From NCBI GenBank assembly GCA_001632435.1, contig KV424045.1, forward strand, positions 1 to 64,000: a stretch of 64,000 nucleotides of DNA. Reading direction: 5' to 3'. Under the pieces are notes generated by a model that was not told where the DNA came from, made no database searches, and saw only the letters and a program-made list of their open reading frames with translations. Of the stretch, positions 55,695 to 64,000 are shown in pieces. A program made the position numbers and the translations under genes. The DNA is from Calocera cornea HHB12733 (lineage: Eukaryota > Basidiomycota > Dacrymycetes > Dacrymycetales > Dacrymycetaceae). The stretch's first letter is position 1; every line of letters starts with the position of its first letter.

Positions 55695-56009
55695 CTCTCG
55701 CCGACCCGCACCTGTCGCCTTGTTTTGGGCCGCCAGAAAGCTTCTATAAAAAGGGCGGATGATGCTCTTTAGCTGCCAGTGCGGCTTTTGAGGGAAGAAC
55801 GGAGTAGTAAGACTAAGCGGGCGAAGGCGCTGGAGGTGGGTGAGAGGGAGCCGAGCCAGTAGGGGAGCGGGTCGAGGGGCGGGGGCATGGGTTTGATCAG
55901 ATGGGGAAGAATGGACTGGAACTGGCGAAGGTAAGGGAGGTAATCCTAAGGTAGGAGCAAGGCGGTCGAGGTGATTGGATATGCACAGGGCAGGGAGAGA
56001 CGAACATGA
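55695..56009 (+). pseudogene. Alpha/beta hydrolase copy 8, C-terminal remnant
   Basis: The first codons read LADPHLSPCFGPPESF, matching LADPRLSPRFAPPERF of copy 7. The rest aligns at DNA level with the last 290 bp of copy 7, including GGGGCATGGGTTTGATCAGA, down to a TGA at 56007-56009. Internal stops and frameshifts are present and the first two thirds of the gene are missing. It is a relic of a segmental duplication of copy 7. Confidence 0.8.
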
Positions 56010-56175
56010 GCGCTAGACACTCCTTGTGAGTTGTGAGTCCACCCCGCAGGTCTTCCGAAAGCTATGCGGAGAGAGTCGTTTTCATGCTTTGTGCTCCGCG
56101 CGATTTGATCCTTGTTCCTCGTGCGAACCGAACCCTGCGGAATTGTATTGGAGCCCATCACGAACTGGCCCAGCA
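55695..56175 (+). repeat. Direct repeat, 3' copy
   Basis: Diverged copy of 53680-54135, lying between pirin copy 1 and the luciferase-domain gene at 56469. Confidence 0.75.
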
Positions 56176-56468
56176 ACGGGTTAAGGCGTGGAGTTCTGCA
56201 TGGACCACCAACTTTCATCAACCCACGCCTTCCCGAAGCCAGCACGGCCACGGTTTTGACATCGTTGATGTTGTCTAAATTAAGAACGCGTTCGGCAGGC
56301 ACTGACGACGCGCTCGGGACACACCGGCGAGATGTCCCTATGACTCCTCGTGGCAGTTCCCGCTGCCATCGGGCGAGCGAATGTTCTTATTGCGCGCACA
56401 ACATTCACTTTCCCTCAAAGCACCTCGCTACACTCACTATCAACACTATCAACGAGCCGTTCTGAGGC

Positions 56469-57433
56469 ATGGCAAGCACCTACCTTCCCTCTTGGATTCA
56501 TGCCCCGACGCTGGCCCACGCCCATGCGCTCTGGAACAGGCCCGTCTCGCTGGGCAGCGCGCTCCTCTCCGGCCTCGGCCTCTACGTACTCGGATTCCTC
56601 GTCTCAGACATCTACGCCTACTACCTCCTTGGTTCGTCCCTATTGTACCGATGATAACACACCAACTAACATCATGTGCCCGCAGTACCGCAAGACATGC
56701 GCGGCACCATCTCCTCCCAGCCGGCGATCTACATCCTCTCCGGACTGATCCGCTCCTTCCGCTGGCTGACGGGGAAGGACGGCACCTCCACACGCGGTCT
56801 CCGGCGGTTCGTAGCGAAGAGCAAGGAGAGGCAGCCGATCTACGGAAGGAGGTTCCTGAAGGACGGCGATGTGCCGGTGCGAAGGGGTCCCAGGGCGAGT
56901 ATACTGGTTCAGGGGCTACCGCATCGGCAGATCCCGCAGCTGCTCGATGAGGAGCTTGAAAAGGTCCGTCTCTTCCCTGCCCTTGCCGTTATCCATTCGC
57001 AGAACAAAGCTAACACCCATCACAGGAGCTGAAAGCCCGCTTTGACACCTTCGGCGCATCCCATTCCCTAACCTCGGGCGAATCGCACATCGAGCCGAAC
57101 GCACTGGCGCTGTTCCTCCCCCACACACCTCCCTCCCTCTCCCAGCACCCGGAGCTCCAGATCCCCCCCTCGCGCAAGGCCTCGTCATACGAGTTTGCAC
57201 ACATCCATGGCGGCGAGTCCTCCATGCACTTGTTCCTCGCGCCGCTTGACGCCGCAGAGGCGATCGAGAAAGGGTGGGCGGTGCGGTTCCCCCTTGCGGG
57301 TGGCCTGGGGGAGTGGGGTAGAGCCCAAGGAAGGGTGCTGGTCTATGCGCCCAGGGACCGCGGGGAGGTCGGAGTGGTTATGAGGCTTGTAGAGGCCGGG
57401 TGGGAGTACCTGAGCGCGGTGCCAAAGGCTTGA
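56469..57433 (+). CDS. Luciferase-domain (PF17648-like) membrane protein, copy B
   Basis: Three exons, 56469-56631, 56686-56963 and 57026-57433, join in phase with introns of 54 and 62 nt, giving 282 residues. The order is as in copy A: MASTYLPSW start, hydrophobic segment (LLSGLGLYVLGFLVSDIYAYYLL), RGTISSQPAIY, GLPHRQIPQLLD, EFAHIHGGESSMHLFLAPLDAAEAIEKGWAVRFPLAG, VLVYAPRD and a C-terminal helix. The function is unknown. It is convergent with copy C, 156 bp between stops, inside the pirin inverted duplication. Confidence 0.82.
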
Positions 57434-57589
57434 GTAGGTGACGCGGGTTGTGCAGGATGCTGCGAACTGGAAGGAGGATGACACGCCGCTCTGTTCTTTT
57501 CACTTGTTTATGTACGACTTCTAGATCGATTACATTATTATGTACAGTATGCTCTTCCCCAGAGCCTCGCCCCGATCAGTCCGCTTGAC

Positions 57590-58577
57590 TCAACCCTTCG
57601 GCTCGGCAGTCAGATACTCCCACCCTGCCCTCACAAGCTCCTCCACGACCTTCAACTCCCCCTCATCCCTGGGCGCATACACGAGCACCCTCCCCTCCGG
57701 CTGCCAAAGCCACCCTCCACACCCGGCCAGAGGGAACCTCACAGCCCAGCCCTTCTCGACCGCCTCTGCCGCATCGAGCGGGGCGAGAATAAGGTGCATG
57801 GAAGACTCGCCCGCGTGAACGTGAACAAACTCGTACGGGGTGGAGAAGGCCGTGGGGGAGGAATGACGCAGGTCCGGGTGGGTCTGGAGGGTGTGCGGTG
57901 GGGGTGGGGGCAGGTACAGGGCCAGCGCGTTGGGCTCCACCCGGGAGGGGGCGGTGCGCAGAGAGTTCTGGGCGCCGAAATCACACAGAAATTGGTGCAG
58001 TTTCTGGGTTGGGTTCAGCATTTACAAGGGGGGCGGAAAGGGAAGTGAGCGGCGCACCTCCTCCAGCTCGGGATCAACGACCTGCGGCACCTGCCTATGC
58101 GGCAACCCCTGGTGCAGCAATGCTGGTCTGGGGGCCCTCCGGTCCGGAAGCTCTTCTATGAAACGTCTCGCATACAACTCCTCAGCCCCATGAGATTGGA
58201 CGAAAGCCCGTATTGGCTCTGGGTGGGTGCCGTCCATCCCCCTCAGCCAGCGGTACAGGCGGATGAGGCCGGAGCGCACGTAGAGCGTGGGGGAGGAGGA
58301 GGCGGTGCCGCGCATTTCTTGTGGTACTTGGAGGTGTTAGATGAGTGGAACTGGGTAGGGACGACGAGGGAGGCATACGTTTAAGGTAGTTGTGGTAGAG
58401 GTCGTGCAGGACAAAGGTGGTGAGAGAGAGGCCAAGCCCCGCGAGGAGGACGCTTCCTAGCGGCACGGGGTTCGTCCACAATCTCTTTACGCTCCCCACT
58501 ACTTCTCCAATTCCTCCATGGACTGATCCATCCCAAGTGGGCGAATGCACCCAAGAGGGCAACGACGCGCTGGCCAT
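57590..58577 (-). CDS. Luciferase-domain (PF17648-like) membrane protein, copy C
   Basis: Three exons, 58577-58379, 58317-58058 and 58003-57590, join in phase with introns of 61 and 54 nt, giving 290 residues. Intron positions match copy B. The family motifs are GLPHRQVPQVVD, EFVHVHAGESSMHLILAPLDAAEAVEKGWAVRFPLAG and VLVYAPRDEGE. The N-terminus is longer than in copy B by a Gly/Val-rich insert. It forms the mirror partner of copy B. Confidence 0.82.
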
Positions 58578-59362
58578 GACAAGCTCGAGACCGATGCTAT
58601 GCTTCCACCTGGACCAGAAGGGCAGCTGTCACCTTATGTGCGGGACGAAGACGGATGCGGCACGCAGAGTGTCGAGGATGCGTGAGAGGCTTGTGCGGAG
58701 GAGGGTGATAAGCACGGGTCTTGGGCCGAGCAGGAGGGGGAGGAAGGAGGACAGGTTTGCTACTGCACGCCGCCCGCCCGGAGCTCCGGGGAAGCGGTTC
58801 ATATATGGTCCGGGTTATTCCTGGCGGGTGCCGAGTTTGGCAGGTGGAGCTGCTCGTCGTTTGGGACATGGCGAGCAGGTATCAAGGGCTCGCGCCAACG
58901 CGGTTTCGTAAAAATGATGCTGCAGGTTGGGCGCCAAATCAGTGCTGGCCCCAGCCACAAAGGGTAGGGGCTACGTCATCGCCCGTGATCAAGGGACCGC
59001 TATGACTGAGAGGATGCGGCCCCAGCCAATAATATCAATTCCTGCGTTCCCTTTGTGGCCAAAATGCTCCGACAACGCTCTATTAGCGAAAGGCACCACT
59101 AGTCATTAATTTCAATGGTTAGAGAGGACGTCAACTGCCGCTTCAGGTGAAAAAAGCGCCGCCGAATCGTCACGTGATTATCCTCTGGCCCCACTCACTA
59201 TCACATCTCTGCATCTTCCCAACCGAAGAACCTCCTCGCACCTTTGGCCCCTTGAACCATCATCATGGGAACCCCAGAGCCTATTCCCTACTCGCTCACC
59301 TGATTCTCCGTGGACATCGTCAACCCCGCTGACACCGTTCCGTCAGCAAGCTCCCCCACATC
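58578..59362. other. Spacer between luciferase-domain copy C and the right pirin arm
   Basis: Contains the promoter of copy C and the E-box at 59170. No gene or repeat is recognised. Confidence 0.4.
59170..59177. promoter_or_regulatory. TCACGTGA palindrome, upstream of pirin copy 2
   Basis: Perfect E-box octamer 586 bp upstream of the start at 59763; pirin copy 1 has one at a comparable place. Confidence 0.5.
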
Positions 59363-60800
59363 TCCCCGATTGGGTGGCTGTGCGCTTACACCGCCGCTTA
59401 GTAAGGGCGTGGGAACGCGTCTTCCCCGCCTCAGTCTCTCGCCGCCTCTTTTGGGCAGGTCGTCGCATCGGCCTCGTGCTGCTCGTCATACCCTCCCTGC
59501 CGTTATGTAAGACGTTCTGGTTGATGCTGGCTTGCAGTGGAAGGTGTCGCACGGCGAAAAGGCATAAATATGCGCCAGTTGACGGCGAAGGAAAAGTCAG
59601 AAATCTTTCAAGACGGCTTCTGTGATCAAAGCAGCGAGCAACTTAGCGAAGCGACTCTACTACCCTACCGTGAAGCCCGCGTACACGCCTCTTACCACCA
59701 TACACCCTATCTTCACCACGTCCAGCCTCACCAACTCCACTAAGGACCAAAGTACCAGCAGCATGCCAGGAAAGTTGCTCGAGATCATCCCCCGGCCCTC
59801 CACCGAGCGGGGCAACGCCGACCACGGCTGGCTCAAGACATTCCACACCTTCTCTTTCGCGAGCTACTACGATCCGAACCACGACGGTTTCGGCGCACTG
59901 AGGGTGCTGAACGAGGATCGGGTGCGGCCCGGGACAGGATTCGGGACGCACCCGCATAGGGAGTTCGAGATTTTTAGCTACGTGGTCAGCGGGGAGCTCG
60001 AGCAGTGAGTGCCTTCTTTCTTCTTCGTCTTGTGATGATGTACTGACGCGTATATAGCCGTGACTCGATGGGAAACGTCGAAGTGCTGAAGCGGGGCGAC
60101 CTGCAGCTCACGTCCGCCGGCACGGGCATCCGGCACAGCGAGAAGACGTACGGGTCTAAGCCCGTGCACTTCCTGCAGATCTGGGCGCTCCCCTCCCGCG
60201 CTGGGCTCGCGCCGACCTACTTCACACGGCACTTCAGCGATAAGGACAAGACCAACAACTGGGTGCGCATCGTCGCGCCCGTTGGGGCGGAGGGCGTCAG
60301 CGAGACACGCGAGGCTGAGGGCCCGGCGCCCGTGAATAGCCCGGTCACGCTGTGGGCTGCCATCCTCACGCCCGGGACCAAGCTCCCGCATACCTTCCCA
60401 GTTGAAGGTGCGGGAAAAGGAAGGAAGGCGTACGTGCATGTCGTCCAGACTGGGGGGTACAACGAGGGCCCTGCCACTGGGGCGACTGTGCGCCTGAGCG
60501 GGGAGGGCAAGGAGGTTGAGCTGAGGGAGGGCGATGGCGCGTATGTCATGGGTCTTCCGGGGAGGGAGGTGCAGGTGCAGAATGTGGGAGAGGGGAATGC
60601 AGAGGTGCTCTTCTTCGATATTGAATGAGCGCTCACGGGGGCCCGGATGTGATGGACCGGATAGACCACTATAGATAAACTTTCACTGTACTTTATTAGA
60701 CACTTGTACTTTTGTGCATTTTATTTATACCTGCCACTGGCCCCAGCTGAGTTGCTAGATCTTAACAATGTTAACATGACGCGTGGTCGGGTGTTGCAAG
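59363..60800 (+). repeat. Right arm of the pirin inverted duplication
   Basis: Inverted copy of about 54183-55612, carrying pirin copy 2 and flanks. Confidence 0.85.
59763..60628 (+). CDS. Pirin, copy 2
   Basis: Two exons, 59763-60004 and 60058-60628, join across a 53-nt intron in phase, giving 270 residues with the same cupin motifs and iron ligands as copy 1. Exon lengths are identical to copy 1 and the proteins differ at one residue, yet the introns share only their ends. A possible TATA-like ATAAATA lies near 59566, where the upstream sequence is still nearly identical to copy 1. Confidence 0.93.
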
Positions 60801-61961
60801 CCCTTGTTGTACTACCCAAGACCAACCCCTTGAGACATGCAAGTATTCTTTGTAAGATCATGCTCTGCCTGCAGTATACTTCATTACTAATCAATCCTCC
60901 GCTTTGAATCGAGACTAGAACCCATGAACCCTCGACTGAAGACGCGACTAACCGACTTCCAGCCAGCCAAGGGCAGGCCCGAACGACCGGTGCAGGGAAC
61001 AAGAACGACGTCGGGCAACATGGGCCCCACTCCTTGGAGCTGCACTATAGACCGAACCAAACCCAGGCCACAAGATCACCCATGCTGGAACAGTACGCCC
61101 GAAAGGGCCAGCTCCACACTTCTCACACAAGCACCTAGAAGTCTTCAATGAAGTAGCCTGTACTGGCTAGGAGAAGCCCTTTGGTGCTTGAGAGGGTTAT
61201 GGACGCTGGATATGGAGGAGAAATGAGGCGCGCAGCTCTGTCTAGAGGACAGAAGTCGGAGCAGGAAGAACACCGGTGAAAAATACAGACTTGGGCGTGC
61301 CTCTGATCTCCGAAGGCGGAGAACAGGCAGCTCGCTGGCCATCACCAGCTGCGTGACTGGTCACGCAGCCGTTGTGCAAGGTTTGATTGGCGTGTACGGA
61401 GAGAAGCGCGAGTCGCCCTCTGCCCTTTCCCGATACTTACGGCCAGGCACGCCCACTGTGGCTAGCCGCAAGCACGACTCAGAACAGGGGAGCTCAGCGC
61501 CCCGTCACAGGCGGCGTTGGTGCACAGAAAGGGGGCTGATACAGATGACATGGAGAGAAGCCAAAGAAGTGCGGACAAGTACCAACGAGCACATCAGCAA
61601 ATTCGCATTAGCTCATGGAGCGTGGTATTGGCTCCGTTCGATTTGGGGATGCGCAGGGAGACGCGCTTGCTGGACCCTGAGTCCAGTCAGCTGTCCTAGG
61701 CGCGTCGGCGCGTCTGTTGCCTCTTATTGGGTGGTCTGTTTACTCCCGTTGCCTCCGCGTCTGTTGTTTGGTGCTCCGCGTGGCTCCTGAGGTTCGATTT
61801 GCGGCTGTTCGATTTGCGGCTGTTCGATTTGCGTCGTAGGCAGCCTGAGACGCGTCCCTCTCTTACGCGTTCGATTTGGGGCACTGCACGCAGCCGATCA
61901 CCTCTGCATTCTCTCCTGTCTGCATCGACGATCTCTGCTTCTCGTCTCAATCTACTGTGCA
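60801..61961. other. Spacer with short GTTCGATTTG repeats
   Basis: No gene is supported. Several short frames (61353-61790, 61696-61962) have no motif. Five GTTCGATTTG decamers lie between 61636 and 61878. Confidence 0.4.
61792..61833. repeat. 15-bp tandem repeat (GTTCGATTTGCGGCT)n
   Basis: Two perfect copies and a partial third. Single GTTCGATTTG copies also occur at 61636 and 61869. Confidence 0.85.
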
Positions 61962-64000
61962 ATGCCTTCGCCTGCGAGAAAGAAACGCCGGACTAATGCT
62001 TCAAGCAAAGCTCGTCTGACGCGTGGTGGCAAGAGGGGTGCCCCGTTCCACCACTGGCAACCCCCCGACTCGGACGCCTCTGACTCTGGCCGTCGTTCAC
62101 GCAAAACCCGCAAAGAACCTGAGCCTCCCATCTCTCAGTTCGGTCCCGCTCGCTTTCCTTCAGTAATGGATCCCTCCTTGGCCGTCTCCAACCCCTTGTC
62201 TTCCTCTACCGGTCGGCCATCGTCCCTGTCAGCTCCCAGTTTGACAGAGTTTCGTTGAGAGCATTATCCAACCTACGAGCGCAACCTAGCGTTGGCAGCC
62301 GCTCCCCAGATGCCAGTCGCTCCCCAGACGTCAGTCGCTCCCAAGCTGTCAGTCGCTCCCGAGCCGTCAAGTCCTGCAAGTGACGTGCAGAACACCCATT
62401 CAAGCACCTCGCAGTCCTCCCTCTCCAATCTCTCCCAAATGTTCCAACCGCCTGCGTTCGAGCAGACTCCACCTCGCCCAGTCCCTCACGGCACGCCCGG
62501 TGACCGGCGTCGTTTGCTCCGATGGCGAGATAGGGTCGAGGCCATACATCGCCAAGCAAGAGCGATTCAGAGAACCAGAGCACAAATTAATGCTCCCCCC
62601 TCTCCTCAACAACTTGCCGTTATCATCGATCCACCGTCTGTTGGCCCACCCGCAGTCATTGCATACACAGCACCCCCCACGCCCTCTTTCTCGATATCGC
62701 AGTCGCAAGGCTCCATAGCCGGGCATATTCCTCCCGGCCATCACACTCCGTCTGAGGATGTTGCCCCTCGCCCAACCACTCCCTCTCCCACCCCCGGCTC
62801 CCTCTCACAGAATCTCCAAACCAATAGCTCGCAGCAAGACTCGCCTGACTCTCTGAATGTATCCCAACAGCAAACCACGTCATCCTCCATACAGCTTTCA
62901 AGCAAGCCAGAGGCCTCGGGTGACGAGTGGCTCCCTGATGCAGAAGACGAGAATATAGAAAATGAGGACGAGGACGAGGAGGATGAGGACGAGGAGGACG
63001 AGGACGAGGATGAGGACAATGATATGCAGGATGACAATGGCCGCTACACGGATGACGATGACGAAGTGCTCGATTTCTCAATCAATGCAGGAGAACAGTC
63101 TGAGGGGGATCACAATGAAATGGACTTGGGCGCCGGCATGGATGACACCGTGGAGGGGGATGTCGTTCCTCAGGATATTGGAGACGAGGAAGAGCAGGAA
63201 AGGGAGAATGAGGATGAGGACGACCCAATTGAACATCAGGTGCGCACGTCTCCGATTTACCATACTGTTTCTCATTCCATTTCGCAGGAGCATCTTCTTA
63301 ACATTCAGCAAGCACTCGCGCGGGAAGCCGACAAGCCGAATAGTGCTGGTTCGGCAAGTACAAGTTATAGCGAAGACATCATGCGTGAAGTCAGAGTGCG
63401 CGAGCGCGCCGTGTCCGGGCTACTCGACTTGGGCAGAGACGGATTGACGCTTGAAGCATCCGAAGAACAGTTCAACGAGTTCGAGCAGAAGCTCATGGCT
63501 TTGCAGGTGCGTACTGGTTACTGCGGGCATGCCAGTTCATGTAGCTAACAGCATCCACAGAGACAATTTACTCTATGGCATCACGAAAGTCTGGCATACG
63601 ATAATGAACGCATAGACGTTGCCATTCGCGCGGCCAAGGAACACGCGGCGGCATGGCTGCGCAATAACCGCAAGCAAAAGGGCGGTGGCGGAGGAGTCGG
63701 AAAAGAGGACGACAACGTGAGACGAACGGTGCTTGACGAAGATGAGGAAGAAGAATTTGAAGCTCTGCTTGATATCTCGCGCCTCAACATGGAACAGCGC
63801 ATAGTTCGTTGCGTCAGTGCGCAGGAGCTCATTGACGACCTCGAGCGTTGCCCTCCAGTGCCCTTGCTTCATGATCTCAACTTGGTCGACGCATTGGTTG
63901 CTATAGATGCGCGATGCTCGTGGCTTGTGAGTCCTGCAGCCATCCCCAAATCGAAAGGACATCGATCTGACACTTTCTAGTCTACTTACTTCCACCTGAT
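61962..64000 (+). CDS. Hypothetical acidic protein, 3' end beyond the window
   Basis: Coding from the ATG at 61962 to 63239 (with a probable intron), then 63288-63506, 63561-63926 and 63981 onward, with introns of 48, 54 and 54 nt in phase. A TGA at 62256-62258 interrupts the first exon; a 48-nt intron (62212-62259) with a weak GTCGGC donor would remove it and keep the frame. The protein has a basic N-terminus (ARKKRRTNASSK), an 18-bp repeat coding SVAP units (62296-62360), a Ser/Pro/Thr-rich middle, a long Asp/Glu run (62960-63070), then helical segments (ERIDVAIRAAKEHAAAWLRNNRK and DEDEEEEFEALLDISRL). No family recognised. Confidence 0.5.
62296..62360 (+). repeat. 18-bp tandem repeat coding SVAP units
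   Basis: About three and a half imperfect copies of an 18-bp unit containing GTCAGTCGCTCCC encode MPVAPQ, TSVAPK and LSVAPE in a row. Confidence 0.7.

Noticed and set aside
61792..61833. GTTCGATTTG as a tRNA B-box
   Set aside because: It resembles the B-box consensus but has no A-box, no acceptor stem and occurs as a tandem array.
1..64000. CRISPR arrays, rRNA, prokaryotic operons
   Set aside because: The window is eukaryotic with spliced genes; the only regular repeats are the short minisatellites listed.

Overview
The window is nuclear DNA of a filamentous or yeast-like fungus, most likely a basidiomycete of the Agaricomycotina. I infer this from compact GC-rich genes, many short introns of about 48-58 nt with GTGCGT/GTAAGT-type donors and CTNAC-like branch sites, basidiomycete-type gene families, and a Fot1/pogo DNA transposon. 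I cannot name the species. Exon joins below were made by hand and checked for reading phase.

Region 1 (about 1-7.4 kb) is an accessory island. It holds an AT-hook ORF, a JmjC-like oxygenase gene and a large gene with a cysteine cluster. One 8-mer, TCGGAACC, occurs 22 times here on both strands, in exons, introns and spacers; I found none in the remaining 56.6 kb. The island ends at a decapitated Gfo/Idh-type oxidoreductase gene (7.5-7.9 kb).

Region 2 (8-44.4 kb) is mostly conserved housekeeping sequence: ALG7, a CENPB-type HTH regulator, FEN1, a DUF2462 protein, a YEATS/AHC1-like chromatin protein, a large protein kinase, a luciferase-domain protein, cullin-1, mitochondrial 3-hydroxyacyl-CoA dehydrogenase, a SET domain apparently fused to the tRNA deaminase subunit TAD3, and the TPR/MLP nucleoporin. 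An intact pogo-like element with TIRs, a TA target duplication and an uninterrupted transposase sits at 26.2-28.2 kb.

Region 3 (44.6-60.8 kb) is a young gene-family cluster. It has seven intronless alpha/beta hydrolase copies (six intact, one frameshifted) plus an eighth C-terminal remnant. Next to them lies a large inverted duplication, pirin(-) luciferase-domain(+) luciferase-domain(-) pirin(+), centred near 57.5 kb. The two pirins differ at one residue, while the two luciferase-domain genes have diverged widely. The perfect palindrome TCACGTGA recurs in the spacers of this cluster and in the promoter of the 3-hydroxyacyl-CoA dehydrogenase gene, which suggests shared bHLH control of acyl/ester metabolism (inference).

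Region 4 (60.8-64 kb) has short GTTCGATTTG repeats and the 5' part of an unknown gene with a long acidic run, cut by the window end. I found no rRNA, tRNA or CRISPR.
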